64,000 bases of DNA from Flavobacterium sp. 5 (GTDB lineage Bacteria; Bacteroidota; Bacteroidia; Flavobacteriales; Flavobacteriaceae), in assembly GCF_002813295.1 (NCBI RefSeq), contig NZ_PHUE01000001.1, forward strand, positions 1,054,001 to 1,118,000, given 5' to 3'. Under the pieces are notes generated by a model. It was given only the letters and a program-made list of their open reading frames with translations. It ran no database searches and was not told the DNA's origin. The position numbers and the translations under genes are program-made. Shown in pieces: positions 1-9,745 of the stretch; position 1 is the stretch's first letter; each line of letters opens with the position of its first letter.

Positions 1-223
1 GATAAATCGTTTGCTTTTCATTGGATTTCAGTAATTTTAGAGAATCTACTTTGGTCTGTAAAGCAAGCCATTGCTGTTTATCTGAGTCATTTTGACTGAC
101 TGAACTAAAATCAGCAAAAAAATAGATTAATTGTAAAGCAATAATAATCGCAAAAAGCAAAAAAAATCCAATTCGCTGTTCCTTAGTAAATTTTAAAAAC
201 ATTATTTGCTTCCTAAAATTCAT
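1..223 (-). CDS. ComEA-like helix-hairpin-helix protein, N-terminal fragment
   Basis: The reverse strand opens with ATG at 223-221 and stays open to the window edge, giving about 74 residues, so the gene is cut at its 3' side. The N-terminus is a short charged stretch followed by one hydrophobic segment (about residues 16-34, rich in F, L and I) and then a polar region. Flavobacterial helix-hairpin-helix (ComEA-type) DNA-uptake proteins begin this way, with the motif KFTKEQRIGFF before the membrane segment. The DNA-binding HhH repeats would lie outside the window, so the assignment rests on the N-terminus alone and is tentative. A second ATG lies at 202-200. Confidence 0.5.
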   Translation of the reverse strand, partial: MNFRKQIMFLKFTKEQRIGFFLLFAIIIALQLIYFFADFSSVSQNDSDKQQWLALQTKVDSLKLLKSNEKQTIY

Positions 224-428
224 ATAATAAATATCCTAAATTTTTATAAATCATAAATTAAGATAAAGAAAATCATTTTATTAAGAAAAACATCATATCC
301 ATATGCTTTTTGATAATTATTTATTTTATCTTTAAGTAAATTTTAAATAGATGAATTTCAGTATTTTAACAAAATACAATGCATTTATCTCTGAAATATT
401 AAAGTTTTTATAACTTAAAAGAAGATAA

Positions 429-462
429 TTGTTTTTATTTTTTATAAAAAACGATACATTTG
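429..462 (+). promoter_or_regulatory. Candidate promoter of the amino acid permease gene
   Basis: A TACATTTG box at 455-462 fits the Bacteroidota -7 consensus TAnnTTTG. A TTG at 429-431 lies 23 bp upstream as a possible -33 element. The leader to the ATG at 497 would be about 30 nt. Assigned by consensus only. Confidence 0.35.
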
Positions 463-496
463 GAACTTAAATAATAATTAACCAATATATTATAGT

Positions 497-1975
497 ATGT
501 CAATTTGGAAAAGAAAACCACTAGCACAACTGCTAGCAGAAGCCGCTGATTCTGAAAAAGGATTAAAAAGAACATTAACTGCTTGGTCATTAATTGCATT
601 AGGCATAGGTGCTATTATTGGCGCCGGTTTATTTGTAAGAACAGCTACAGCAGCAGCACAAAATGCTGGTCCATCTGTAACCATTGCTTTCATTGTTGCC
701 GCAGTTGGTTGTGCTTTGGCTGGATTATGTTATGCTGAATTATCTTCTTCAATTCCAATATCTGGAAGCGCCTATACCTATACTTATGCAACTATGGGTG
801 AATTTTTAGCTTGGATTATTGGATGGGATTTAATACTTGAATATGCCGTTGGTGCTGCTACAGTAGGAATCGCCTGGAGTGAGTACCTCAACAACCTACT
901 AGTCAATGTGTTACACGTCAGTCCAATACCATTTGAATACTCACACTCACCATTTCAAACCTCATCAGATGGAGTAAGTGGTATAATTAATTTACCTGCC
1001 TTATTTATAGTAGCAGCTATAAGCTTATTATTAATAAAAGGGATTCAAGAATCAGCTTTTGTTAATGGTATAATTGTAGTAGTAAAAGTGATTATTGTAA
1101 TCTTAATTATAGTTATCGGATGGAATTTTGTTAATCCTGCAAACCACACACCTTACATACCACAACCTTCAGTTTTTACAGATGAACATGGGGTTGGTCA
1201 TAGTTACGGAGGTATTATGGGAATCTTAGGTGCTGCTGGTACTGTTTTCTTTGCTTTTATTGGATTTGACGCAGTAAGTACTGCTGCTCAAGAGACAAAA
1301 AATCCAAAGAAAAATATGCCAATTGGAATATTAGGTTCTTTAGCCGTTTGTACTGTTTTATACATTCTTTTTGCGCATGTTTTAACAGGTCTTGAGCCAG
1401 TTGAATTTTTCAGAACAGAAGGAAAAGAAGCATCTGTAGCTTTGGCTATTAAAAATGCAATGGGAGTTAATTACGAATGGTTAGGTCAATTTGTAACTGT
1501 AGCAATTCTTGCAGGGTTTTCTTCTGTAATATTGGTAATGTTGTTAGGACAATCAAGAGTTTTTTACTCAATGGGTAAAGACGGCTTACTTCCTAAATCA
1601 TTCAGCACATTACACTCAAAATACAAAACACCATATAAAGCTAATATAGCAATATTGGTAATTGTAGGTTCATTTGCAGCCTTTATTCCTGGTGATATCG
1701 TGGGTGACATGACTAGTATAGGAACTTTATTTGCCTTTGTATTAGTTTGTATATCCGTAATTATTTTAAGAAAAAAAGAACCAAATATGGTTCGTGAATT
1801 CAAAACTCCTTGGGTTCCTTTTGTTCCTTTATTAGGAGTTGCAGTATGTTTTGCAATGATGTATGGTTTAGGCTGGACAAACTGGCTAAGGCTTTTTGCA
1901 TGGATGGCACTTGGAGTAATATTCTATTTTTCTTATGGTAAGAAAAACAGTGTACTAAACAATCCTGAAAAATAA
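497..1975 (+). CDS. APC-family amino acid permease
   Basis: A 492-residue integral membrane protein with about 12 hydrophobic segments. The first membrane helix carries the glycine-rich signature of amino acid-polyamine-organocation transporters (GIGAIIGAGLFVRTA at about residues 36-50), the unwound helix that binds the substrate backbone. The length fits the bacterial cationic amino acid transporter-like branch. It would import amino acids across the inner membrane by cation symport; the substrate cannot be read from sequence. It stands alone, with its own candidate promoter upstream and a strong hairpin terminator downstream, and converges on lysS. ATG at 497 is the first start that includes the conserved amphipathic N-terminus. 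Confidence 0.85.
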   Translation: MSIWKRKPLAQLLAEAADSEKGLKRTLTAWSLIALGIGAIIGAGLFVRTATAAAQNAGPSVTIAFIVAAVGCALAGLCYAELSSSIPISGSAYTYTYATMGEFLAWIIGWDLILEYAVGAATVGIAWSEYLNNLLVNVLHVSPIPFEYSHSPFQTSSDGVSGIINLPALFIVAAISLLLIKGIQESAFVNGIIVVVKVIIVILIIVIGWNFVNPANHTPYIPQPSVFTDEHGVGHSYGGIMGILGAAGTVFFAFIGFDAVSTAAQETKNPKKNMPIGILGSLAVCTVLYILFAHVLTGLEPVEFFRTEGKEASVALAIKNAMGVNYEWLGQFVTVAILAGFSSVILVMLLGQSRVFYSMGKDGLLPKSFSTLHSKYKTPYKANIAILVIVGSFAAFIPGDIVGDMTSIGTLFAFVLVCISVIILRKKEPNMVREFKTPWVPFVPLLGVAVCFAMMYGLGWTNWLRLFAWMALGVIFYFSYGKKNSVLNNPEK

Positions 1976-1991
1976 TTTTTTAATATAAGTT

Positions 1992-2035
1992 AAAAAGGAT
2001 TATAGAGTAGAAATAACTTTATAATCCTTTTTTTT
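1992..2035 (+). terminator. Rho-independent terminator after the permease gene
   Basis: Perfect 13-bp stem (AAAAAGGATTATA at 1992-2004 pairing with 2020-2032), 15-nt loop, followed by a T run. Confidence 0.75.
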
Positions 2036-2130
2036 ATTCTTAAAACTCATTGAAGTAGTCCTATCAGTCATCATACAAAAGAACACTTCTTTTCTTAAAT
2101 CAATCTAAAAATAAGACTTGAGATATAAAA

Positions 2131-2165
2131 AAAAGAGGCAGTCTAGTATTTAGACAACCTCTTTT
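2131..2165 (-). terminator. Terminator after lysS
   Basis: Inverted repeat AAAAGAGG..GTCTA / TAGAC..CCTCTTTT lies 25 bp beyond the lysS stop. Read on the minus strand it ends in a T run. Confidence 0.65.
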
Positions 2166-2190
2166 AGAATTCTTTACTACTGGGTTTTGG

Positions 2191-3894
2191 TTACTCCACC
2201 AATTCCACCATTTTATATTCTCCTTCAACGGCAACTTTAGTTAAGCCATTTTTAGATAAACCCTTCATTGCTGTATCCCATTTTTTACCACTTAAATTGG
2301 CTTTTATTTTCAACTGAGTTAATTCAACTTTATTTTCGTTTGCTTTCAAAAGATCAATAATGAATTTCTCTTCATCAGTCAATTCAATTTGGACTTTTTT
2401 AGTTTCAGGTCTCATTTGAGGAAAGAACAACACTTCTTGAATCGAAGCATTATTAGTCAAAAACATCATCAAACGATCCATTCCAATTCCTAAACCAGAA
2501 GTTGGAGGCATTCCATACTCCAAAGCTCTCAAGAAATCTTCATCAATTGTACCATTTGCTTCATCATCTCCTTTTTCAGCCAAACGCATCTGATCTTCAA
2601 AACGCTCTCTTTGGTCAATAGGGTCATTCAATTCAGAATATGCATTTGCAACTTCTTTACCACAAACCATTAATTCAAAACGTTCAGTTAATTCTGGATT
2701 GTCACGGTGCTCTTTACACAAGGGAGACATTTCTTTTGGATAATCAGTAATGAATGTTGGCTGAATATAATTTCCTTCGCATTTCGCTCCAAAAATCTCA
2801 TCAATCAATTTTCCTTTACCCATCGTATTATCAACGTCAATTCCCATGCCTTTAGCAGCTTCAAAAAGTTCAGCTTCACTTTTTCCAGAAATATCAAAGC
2901 CCGTAAAATGCTTGATAGAATCTGTCATTGTAACACGAGCATAAGGTGCTTTGAAATTGATTTTATGTTCACCAAAAATAGCTTCGCTAGTTCCATTTAC
3001 ACCAATAGCACAATGCTCTAACAAACGCTCGGTAAACTCCATCATCCAGTTGTAGTCTTTGTAGGCTACATATATTTCCATTGCAGTAAACTCAGGGTTG
3101 TGCGTTCTGTCCATTCCTTCGTTTCGGAAGTTTTTCGAAAACTCATAAACACCATCAAATCCACCAACAATTAATCTTTTCAAATACAATTCATTTGCAA
3201 TACGCATGTACAACGGAATGTCAAGCGAGTTATGATGTGTGATAAACGGACGTGCAGCAGCGCCACCAGGAATCGATTGTAAAACTGGAGTTTCAACCTC
3301 AAGATACCCTGCTTCATTAAAGAAACCACGCATTGCATTAAACAATTTTGTTCTTTTAATAAAAGTATCTTTTACATGTTGATTTACAGTCAAATCCACA
3401 TAACGCATTCTATAACGCAATTCAGCATCGTTAAAAGCATCGTGAATTTTCCCATCTTCATCTACTTTTGGTAAAGGAAGCGGACGTAATGTTTTACTCA
3501 AGAAAGTAAAACCACTCACTCGAATACATTTTGCCCCTACTTGTGTTGTGAACAATTCACCTTCAATACCAATAAAATCACCTAAATCGGTCAATTTTTT
3601 GAATACTTGGTTGTACAATGTTTTATCATCGCCTTCACACAAAACATCACGATTCACGTACAATTGAATACGACCTTCGCTATCTTGCAACTCAGCAAAA
3701 CAAGCTTTTCCTTGATCTCTCACACTCATCAAACGACCAGCAACAATCACCTTCTTACCCTCTTCAAAAGACTCCTTTATTTGTTTCGAAGTATGATTTA
3801 CAGGAAAAAGATTAGCAGGATAAGGATTGATTCCTAAGTTACGTAATGATTGAAGTTTTTCTCTTCGAATGATTTCTTGTTCTGATAAGGCCAT
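2191..3894 (-). CDS. lysS: Lysyl-tRNA synthetase, class II
   Basis: A 567-residue class II lysyl-tRNA synthetase that charges tRNA-Lys in the cytoplasm. It has an N-terminal OB-fold anticodon-binding domain (about residues 50-150, VIVAGRLMSVRDQGK). The class II core follows, with motif 2 (FRNEGMDRTHNPEFT) and motif 3 (GLGIGMDRLMMF). A C-terminal extension of about 65 residues after motif 3 resembles that of other Bacteroidota LysS proteins. The frame stays open upstream to 4053, but I place the start at ATG 3894-3892 (MALSEQEII). The extra 53 residues are low-complexity, unlike the family, and overlap the promoter. A canonical Bacteroidota promoter lies just upstream. Confidence 0.95.
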   Translation of the reverse strand: MALSEQEIIRREKLQSLRNLGINPYPANLFPVNHTSKQIKESFEEGKKVIVAGRLMSVRDQGKACFAELQDSEGRIQLYVNRDVLCEGDDKTLYNQVFKKLTDLGDFIGIEGELFTTQVGAKCIRVSGFTFLSKTLRPLPLPKVDEDGKIHDAFNDAELRYRMRYVDLTVNQHVKDTFIKRTKLFNAMRGFFNEAGYLEVETPVLQSIPGGAAARPFITHHNSLDIPLYMRIANELYLKRLIVGGFDGVYEFSKNFRNEGMDRTHNPEFTAMEIYVAYKDYNWMMEFTERLLEHCAIGVNGTSEAIFGEHKINFKAPYARVTMTDSIKHFTGFDISGKSEAELFEAAKGMGIDVDNTMGKGKLIDEIFGAKCEGNYIQPTFITDYPKEMSPLCKEHRDNPELTERFELMVCGKEVANAYSELNDPIDQRERFEDQMRLAEKGDDEANGTIDEDFLRALEYGMPPTSGLGIGMDRLMMFLTNNASIQEVLFFPQMRPETKKVQIELTDEEKFIIDLLKANENKVELTQLKIKANLSGKKWDTAMKGLSKNGLTKVAVEGEYKMVELVE

Positions 3895-3916
3895 TATATA
3901 CTTTTTTTTAAGAGTG

Positions 3917-3947
3917 CAAAGATAGTTAAATTTGAAAAAAGGACAAT
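3917..3947 (-). promoter_or_regulatory. lysS promoter
   Basis: On the minus strand, a TATCTTTG -7 box (3924-3917) lies 19 bp downstream of a TTG -33 element (3946-3944), the typical Bacteroidota sigma-A arrangement. The expected transcription start is near 3912, giving a leader of about 18 nt. This supports the shorter LysS start. Confidence 0.6.
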
Positions 3948-4012
3948 TTGAAAATTTGAAAATGATTTTTGTTTTTTTAGGAGCACAAAATTCTCGTTTT
4001 TCAATACCATTC

Positions 4013-4083
4013 AACCTGCTGTACACTATATCTTTTATGGCGAACCCCTCCATAAAAGGATGCCGTTTCCATCAGGGCTAGAT
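4013..4083 (-). repeat. Dispersed hairpin repeat, copy A
   Basis: On the minus strand the element runs GCCCTGATGGAAACGGCATC, then CTTTTATGG, a short GC-rich loop, the complementary CCATAAAAG and ATATAG. It shares the layout (conserved GAT-GAA block, hairpin, trailing block) of the three other copies at 9847, 44786 and 58232. It lies between lysS and the downstream lipoprotein gene. Confidence 0.5.
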
Positions 4084-4226
4084 TGGAAATTTATTTTTTC
4101 AAAAACTCTTTACGAAAGTACATTAGTGTATTAAATTGTTAATTATTTTGAAAAACAATAAAATATGTAAGAAAACAGATTAACTTCGATTTTCAAAATT
4201 CTAATATCTTATTTCAATTTGATCAA

Positions 4227-4967
4227 ATGAAAAAAATTTTCTTATTGCCCTTATCATTTCTAACTATAAGCTGCCAAGTTACCGAAACCATCCATCTCAA
4301 TGCTGATGGTAGCGGAACAATTGAAATTGTTGGATTAAGAGAAGAAAACAGCTATATGATACTTGCCAGAGAAAATTATTCGAAGGAAAATGTATATAGA
4401 GATACTAGTTATGTTTTTGGTGATTACATCAAGAAACACCACGAGACTTTTTCCAGAACCCCACTGGCTGATCAAAATATATTCTTGAAATATTCCCAAG
4501 TGAAAATTCATAAAAAAGAGAGTTCTTATGAAAAAGAATTCAGAACTACAATTACTCAAAATTTCCAAAAAGCTTCGGCTATTGTTGATCTTTATAAAAC
4601 TGAAGAATATGCTAACGATATTAAAAACAATTATGCTTTAACCGCCGAGGAGCATTATTACAAAGTATGTTATGATTACAATGAAAATCGTTTCAATAGA
4701 ATTGTAACGATCTCAGACACTTTAGAACAACAAAAACAAATTGAAAAAATTGAAAAGTTTAAAGCGAAAAATAAAGGATATAAACTCGTTCAAAAATATG
4801 TTTTGAACTACTATTTCCCTCGAAAAATCCAATCGTTTTCCAATTCTCTTGCTGAAATCAGCTCAGACAAAAAATCTTTAAAACTGGAATTACCATTATT
4901 AGAAAGTTTACAAAATCCTATAATTACAAATCTTGAAGTAGTTTTGGAACCAGAAACAATCAATTAA
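4227..4967 (+). CDS. Uncharacterised lipoprotein
   Basis: A 246-residue protein with a lipoprotein signal peptide: MKKIFLLPLSFLTISC ends in a lipobox with Cys16 as the likely acylated residue. The mature part is mostly polar, with a predicted mixed alpha/beta character and a Lys/Glu-rich helical stretch near residues 165-195. It starts with QVTETIHLNADGSGTIEI, a beta-strand pattern common in flavobacterial outer-membrane lipoproteins of unknown function. I do not recognise a named domain. The ATG at 4227 lies within the palindrome TTTGATCAAAT. It stands alone upstream of lipB, and no terminator is evident between them. Confidence 0.7.
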   Translation: MKKIFLLPLSFLTISCQVTETIHLNADGSGTIEIVGLREENSYMILARENYSKENVYRDTSYVFGDYIKKHHETFSRTPLADQNIFLKYSQVKIHKKESSYEKEFRTTITQNFQKASAIVDLYKTEEYANDIKNNYALTAEEHYYKVCYDYNENRFNRIVTISDTLEQQKQIEKIEKFKAKNKGYKLVQKYVLNYYFPRKIQSFSNSLAEISSDKKSLKLELPLLESLQNPIITNLEVVLEPETIN

Positions 4968-5028
4968 TATACTTATCATAACAGTTTTCCTCTTCCCTTA
5001 GAATAGATAAACATCCTTTAAAACTTTG

Positions 5029-5036
5029 TACCTTTG
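5029..5036 (+). promoter_or_regulatory. Candidate -7 box for lipB
   Basis: TACCTTTG matches TAnnTTTG 54 bp upstream of the lipB ATG. No convincing -33 element was seen. Confidence 0.35.
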
Positions 5037-5090
5037 CAAAAAAGAATTTTAGCTTATTAGTTCCTAAGATTCTTCACATCTCAGAAAAAA

Positions 5091-5789
5091 ATGAACAAAA
5101 CCATTCAACTTCAGGATTTAGGAAATACGGATTATAAGGAAACTTGGGAATATCAAGAAGAATTATTCAAGAGTATCGTCGATCTAAAAATCCAAAACAG
5201 AAGAGAAGAAACTACTATTGCAACACCAAATTATTTACTGTTTGTAGAACATCCGCATGTTTATACTTTAGGTAAAAGCGGTGATTTGGAAAATTTATTA
5301 TTATCCGAAAAACAACTTGAAGCCAAAGGTGCTACTTTCTATAAAATAAATCGCGGGGGAGATATTACCTATCACGGCCCAGGACAAATAGTAGGGTATC
5401 CAATTTTGGACTTGGAAAATTTCTTTTCGGATATTCATAAGTACTTACGTTTTCTGGAAGAAGCTATCATTTTAACTCTAGCAGAATATGGTATTGAATC
5501 TGGACGAAGCGATGGCGAAACAGGCGTATGGCTTGGTGCTGGAACTCCATTTGCAAGAAAAATTTGCGCGATGGGTGTTCGTGCTTCACGCTGGGTAACC
5601 ATGCATGGATTTGCTCTAAACGTTAATGTCGATTTGGGTTATTTTGACAACATTATTCCCTGTGGAATTCGTGGCAAAGCCGTTACTTCTTTACAGGTAG
5701 AACTAGGTGTTGAAAAAGTTGATGAAGCTGAAGTAAAAACCAAAATAGTAAAACATTTGGCGAGTTTGTTTGAAGCTGAATTTGTTTAA
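5091..5789 (+). CDS. lipB: Octanoyltransferase LipB
   Basis: A 232-residue lipoyl(octanoyl) transferase that moves octanoate from acyl carrier protein to lipoyl domains in the cytoplasm, the first step of lipoate assembly. The family signature RGGDITYHGPGQIVGYPI starts at residue 88. The catalytic pair is visible as Lys157 (ARKICAMGV) and Cys191 (IIPCGI). Length is normal. The octanoyl-lipoyl synthase LipA is not adjacent. ATG at 5091 gives the usual short N-terminus. Confidence 0.95.
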   Translation: MNKTIQLQDLGNTDYKETWEYQEELFKSIVDLKIQNRREETTIATPNYLLFVEHPHVYTLGKSGDLENLLLSEKQLEAKGATFYKINRGGDITYHGPGQIVGYPILDLENFFSDIHKYLRFLEEAIILTLAEYGIESGRSDGETGVWLGAGTPFARKICAMGVRASRWVTMHGFALNVNVDLGYFDNIIPCGIRGKAVTSLQVELGVEKVDEAEVKTKIVKHLASLFEAEFV

Positions 5790-6018
5790 AATCTGTCATT
5801 TTTCTCTGTAACCATTTAGCTCCTAATTCAGTTTAGCAACAGCCATATCTCTTTTCTGGAAGCATTTTATAATATCAAAACCTAGTCAAATCCTCTTTTC
5901 TAAATATGTCTAAATTCTATTTTATTTGTTATATTTCTGTTTAATAGACTTTTGCGCTATTTTTTTTAATAGTTTTAATCATTCAAAAATATATTTTGTT
6001 TCTAAAACTTAAAAAATT

Positions 6019-6600
6019 ATGCAAAGTGTAATTACCGATTTATCTCGATATATGGAATTTAATGAAGCAGAAAGCTTGGCTTTTAAGAGCATTCTCAAAT
6101 TAAAAACGGTTAAAAAAAACGAACATATTTTACTCGAAGGAGATGTTTGTAATTACGGCATATTTATAGAAAAAGGCTGTATTCGGTATTATTATATGAT
6201 TGAGGGAATAGAATCTACTGGTAATTTTTTCTTTGAAAATGATTGGTATTCTGATTTTGAAAGTTTTTTATATGGGAAACAGTCTTTGCAGAATATTGAA
6301 GCTCTAGAAGATTGTGTATTGTATTTGGCCTATAAAGAAGATTTTGACAAATTAGTTTCCAAATATCCTGTCTTTAATAATTTTTTACGGATTATGATGG
6401 AACGAACCATAAAAGGATTGACAGGAAAAAGTATGGCTATGACTCTTTTGCCTCCAGAAGACCGGTACCTGCGATTTATAAAACACTGCCCAAAAGTTGT
6501 CGAAAGAGTTTCCCTTAAACACATTGCCAGTTATTTGGGAGTGAAACCAGAGAGTTTAAGTCGGATAAGAACTCGATTAACTTTAAATAGTAAATCTTAA
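6019..6600 (+). CDS. Crp/Fnr-family transcriptional regulator
   Basis: A 193-residue regulator with an N-terminal cyclic-nucleotide-binding-like beta-roll (about residues 20-115). A C-terminal winged helix-turn-helix follows, whose recognition helix reads GVKPESLSRIR. The E-x-x-S-R pattern matches the FNR/CRP recognition helix that contacts TGA half-sites. The Cys residues of true FNR (an N-terminal CxxC-type cluster) are absent, so it is not an oxygen-sensing FNR. It is followed after 66 bp by a TonB-dependent receptor, a pairing that suggests local control of that receptor. Whether it acts on the TGATAWWTATCA sites elsewhere in the window is not known. Confidence 0.8.
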   Translation: MQSVITDLSRYMEFNEAESLAFKSILKLKTVKKNEHILLEGDVCNYGIFIEKGCIRYYYMIEGIESTGNFFFENDWYSDFESFLYGKQSLQNIEALEDCVLYLAYKEDFDKLVSKYPVFNNFLRIMMERTIKGLTGKSMAMTLLPPEDRYLRFIKHCPKVVERVSLKHIASYLGVKPESLSRIRTRLTLNSKS

Positions 6601-6666
6601 CCCAAGTCAATTTTTAAGAAATTTCAGTGTTTTATTTTTGCTTTTATAATTGTAAAGCAAAATAAA

Positions 6667-9042
6667 ATGAAACTTATATCACTGATTATTATACTACTTT
6701 TTAGTCTAATTTCTTCTGCTCAAACTGGAGTTGTAAAAGGCAAAATAATTGACAAACAATCTGAGAAACCTATAGCTGGAGCTAAAATTAGTTTAGTTGG
6801 AAATGAAAGTATCGAAATAGTTTCTGATACAGAAGGTAATTTTACATTATCTAACATTCCTATCGGAAGGCAGAATTTAAATATTAGTTTCAATGGCTAT
6901 GAAAACTCTACCGTTTCTGATTTGGATGTGACCACTGGAAAAGATAATCTACTGACTATTTCGATAAATGAAAAATTTAATGTACTCGATGAAATCGTTG
7001 TTACTTCGGGTTCGGATAAAGCCAAAGCTATTAACAAAATGGCACTTGTTTCGGTTAAACAATTTACAACCGAAGAAGTAAATAGATATGCAGGAGGGAG
7101 AAGTGATGTGGCCCGATTAGTTTCAAATTTTGCAGGGGTTTCAACGGGAGACGATAGTCGAAACGATATTGTTGTCCGTGGAAATTCTCCATCAGGAATG
7201 TTATGGCGTATTGAAGGAATGCCCGTTCCTAGTCCCAACCATTTCTCTACTTTAGGAACTACTGGCGGGCCCGTTTCGGCATTAAATCCTAACCTTTTAT
7301 CTAATTCTGACTTTCTAACTTCCGCTTTTCCTGCGGAATACGGAAATGCAATTGCAGGTGTTTTTGATTTGGGATTCCGAAAAGGAAATCCTGATGATTA
7401 TGAGTATATGATTAGTGTTGGAGCTTACCCTGGATTGGAATTTATGGCCGAAGGACCGTTAGGAAAAAAAGGAGGCTCGTTTGTAGCTGCTGCCAGATAT
7501 GGCTTTGTTGGAGCTATAGGATTGGCTGGAACTGAAGCGCAACCAAATTATAGTGATATCAGTTTTAACGTAGATTTTGGAAAAACCAAAATGGGTAATT
7601 TCTCAATTTTTGGAATTTATGGAGTTTCTGATATTGATTTTTTAGGAATCAAAATTGACGAAGAAGATCCTTTTGCAGCACAGGATGAAGACAGTTTCGT
7701 TACTTCCCAATTTGGTTCTTTTGGATTAAAACATACTTTAGATATTGGAACAAACTCTTATTTAAAAACCATAGTTGGTTACGCTACAGCTGGAAATACC
7801 TATAAAAATGATCGTTATTATGATTATCAAACGCCTGCTGAAAACAAATTACGTTTTATGGACACTAATAATTCTGAAAACAGAATTACATTTTCGACTT
7901 TATTCAATTCTAAGATCAATAAAAAAATAACACTGAGAGCTGGTCTGCTTTTTGAAAATTACACACTTGATTCTAAAGTATCCTCCCGCGATAGACAACA
8001 AGATAATGATGGTGATGGCTATCCCGATTTAGTAAAATTGATTACTCAAAATGGAAATTACAATATTGCACAGCCATTTGTTCAGGGACAGTTTCGATTG
8101 ACCGAAAAATTAACTTTCAATGCGGGGCTTCACGGACAGTATTTCTCTATAAACGATGAATTTGTTCTTGAACCAAGAACGGCTTTATCTTACGCATTCA
8201 ATCCCAAAAATGCAATTAGTTTTGGTTATGGTTTGCATCATCAAAGTGTGCCTGTCCCTATTTTATTCTTGAATGAATATGTAGATGGTATTCAAGTACA
8301 AACTAATAAAAATTTGGATTTAGTACAAAGTCAACATTATGTATTGGGTTATGATTTACGCTTAGCTAAAAAATGGAGAGGAAAAGTTGAAGTGTATTAT
8401 CAAGACATAACTAAAGCTGGAGTTGAAACTTTTCCTAGCAGCTATTCAACTTTAACAGAGGGTGCAGATTTTGGATATTCTATAGATAAAACTTCTTTGG
8501 TGAGTAACGGAAAAGGATATAATCAGGGTGTTGAATTTACGGTCGAAAAATTTTTTAGTGAAGGCTATTACGGATTATTTACAACTTCACTTTTTGAAAG
8601 TAAATATAGTGGAAGTGATGATGTAGAACGAAATTCGCCTTTTAATAATGGCTATGTAATCAATATTTTGGGAGGAAAAGAATTTAAAATTGGAAAGGCA
8701 AAGAAAAATGTTTTTTCGATCGACACTAAATTTACTACAGCTGGAGGACGTTATTACACTCCTGTAGATTTAGACTCTTCTAACGATGCAGGGTATGAAA
8801 TTAAAGATAATGCAAATGCCTTTAGTCAGCAATATGATGCCTACTTGAGATTAGACATTAAGTTTGGAATTAAGATTAATAGTAAATCCAAAAAAAGATT
8901 CCATCAGTTTTATGTTGATTTTCAAAATGTAACCAATCATACCAATGTTTTTGCAAAAGAATATAATAGGCTAACTAATAGTATTAATCAAAAAGATCAA
9001 ATTGGATTTTCTCCAGATTTTGGATATAAGTTTCAGTTTTAG
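6667..9042 (+). CDS. TonB-dependent outer-membrane receptor
   Basis: A 791-residue outer-membrane receptor. It has a signal peptide (residues 1-18, cut after SSA), then a carboxypeptidase-regulatory-like beta-sandwich (about 22-105, VVKGKIIDKQSEKPIAGAKI). A plug domain follows (about 125-240, with DIVVRGNSPSGMLWRIEGM), then a long beta-barrel ending in the aromatic FGYKFQF expected for BamA-dependent insertion. No SusD partner is adjacent, so it is not a SusC/D pair. The ligand is unknown; a peptide, siderophore or metal chelate are all possible. It lies 66 bp after a Crp-type regulator and ends at a bidirectional terminator. Confidence 0.85.
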   Translation: MKLISLIIILLFSLISSAQTGVVKGKIIDKQSEKPIAGAKISLVGNESIEIVSDTEGNFTLSNIPIGRQNLNISFNGYENSTVSDLDVTTGKDNLLTISINEKFNVLDEIVVTSGSDKAKAINKMALVSVKQFTTEEVNRYAGGRSDVARLVSNFAGVSTGDDSRNDIVVRGNSPSGMLWRIEGMPVPSPNHFSTLGTTGGPVSALNPNLLSNSDFLTSAFPAEYGNAIAGVFDLGFRKGNPDDYEYMISVGAYPGLEFMAEGPLGKKGGSFVAAARYGFVGAIGLAGTEAQPNYSDISFNVDFGKTKMGNFSIFGIYGVSDIDFLGIKIDEEDPFAAQDEDSFVTSQFGSFGLKHTLDIGTNSYLKTIVGYATAGNTYKNDRYYDYQTPAENKLRFMDTNNSENRITFSTLFNSKINKKITLRAGLLFENYTLDSKVSSRDRQQDNDGDGYPDLVKLITQNGNYNIAQPFVQGQFRLTEKLTFNAGLHGQYFSINDEFVLEPRTALSYAFNPKNAISFGYGLHHQSVPVPILFLNEYVDGIQVQTNKNLDLVQSQHYVLGYDLRLAKKWRGKVEVYYQDITKAGVETFPSSYSTLTEGADFGYSIDKTSLVSNGKGYNQGVEFTVEKFFSEGYYGLFTTSLFESKYSGSDDVERNSPFNNGYVINILGGKEFKIGKAKKNVFSIDTKFTTAGGRYYTPVDLDSSNDAGYEIKDNANAFSQQYDAYLRLDIKFGIKINSKSKKRFHQFYVDFQNVTNHTNVFAKEYNRLTNSINQKDQIGFSPDFGYKFQF

Positions 9043-9088
9043 AAAAACTAAAAAGGCTTATCAAATTGATAAGCCTTTTTAGTTTTTA
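9043..9088. terminator. Bidirectional terminator between the TonB receptor gene and rnhB
   Basis: A 21-bp nearly perfect stem (AAAACTAAAAAGGCTTATCA and its complement) with a 3-nt loop and A/T-rich tails on both sides. It serves the two convergent genes and overlaps the rnhB stop codon. Confidence 0.8.
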
Positions 9089-9745
9089 AAGATCCAAAGT
9101 AAGTTGTTCTGGCAAAAGTCTGAAACTCATTCTGTGGTATTTGGTAGGACCGTATTTTCGAATTGCTTCTCGGTGTTCCTTAGTTGGATACCCTTTGTTT
9201 TTTTTCCAATTATACATCGGGAATTCTTCGTGAATTTTATCCATATATTCATCACGATAGGTTTTTGCCAAAACCGATGCCGCAGCGATACTTAAATATT
9301 TAGAATCTCCTTTTATGATACTTTGATTAGGAATTGATTTCAGTAATTCAATTTCTTTTGCTGTGAATTTTTTTCCAGAATTATTTTTCAAACCCAATTT
9401 AGCGTTCAAAGCTCGATTGCCATCTACAATGATATATTCGGGAATTGGCGTTAATTTCAAAATACATTCCTGCATTCCTTTCATCGAAGCGTTGAGAATA
9501 TTGATTTCGTCAATTTCAATTGGATATAAATGCGTTACTGCAAAAGTAATGGCTTGGGCTTCAATAATAGGTTTGAGTTTCTCTCGGACTTTTTCGGACA
9601 GTTGCTTACTGTCATTCAAAATACTGTTTTCAAAATCTATCGGCAAAATCACAGCGGCGGCGGTTACTGGACCTGCAAGACAACCGCGTCCAGCTTCGTC
9701 GGTACCAGTTTCTAGTAGGAATGAAGAGAAATTCTTTTGAAGCAT
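9086..9745 (-). CDS. rnhB: Ribonuclease HII
   Basis: A 219-residue type 2 RNase H that removes ribonucleotides and RNA primers from DNA. The first catalytic block ([15 protein letters not shown], Asp16-Glu17), the middle strand ([10 protein letters not shown], near Asp109) and the [18 protein letters not shown] block are all present. The frame is open upstream to 9934, but I start at ATG 9745-9743 (MLQKNFSSF). The extra 63 residues translate intergenic sequence that leads into repeat copy B and are not family-like. Confidence 0.95.
   Translation of the reverse strand: MLQKNFSSFLLETGTDEAGRGCLAGPVTAAAVILPIDFENSILNDSKQLSEKVREKLKPIIEAQAITFAVTHLYPIEIDEINILNASMKGMQECILKLTPIPEYIIVDGNRALNAKLGLKNNSGKKFTAKEIELLKSIPNQSIIKGDSKYLSIAAASVLAKTYRDEYMDKIHEEFPMYNWKKNKGYPTKEHREAIRKYGPTKYHRMSFRLLPEQLTLDL

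Larger units (their letters stand above)
3895..4226. other. 332-bp gap between lysS and the lipoprotein gene
   Basis: Holds the lysS promoter and hairpin repeat copy A (4013-4083). A short palindrome (ATTTGATCAAAT) covers the ATG of the next gene. No further coding potential was seen. Confidence 0.6.

Noticed and set aside
3895..4053. N-terminal extension of LysS (53 residues)
   Set aside because: It covers the canonical promoter, and the residues are low-complexity and not family-like.
4217..4228. Operator at the start of the lipoprotein gene (TTTGATCAAA)
   Set aside because: Short palindrome of AT-rich sequence with no second copy at a related position; not enough support.
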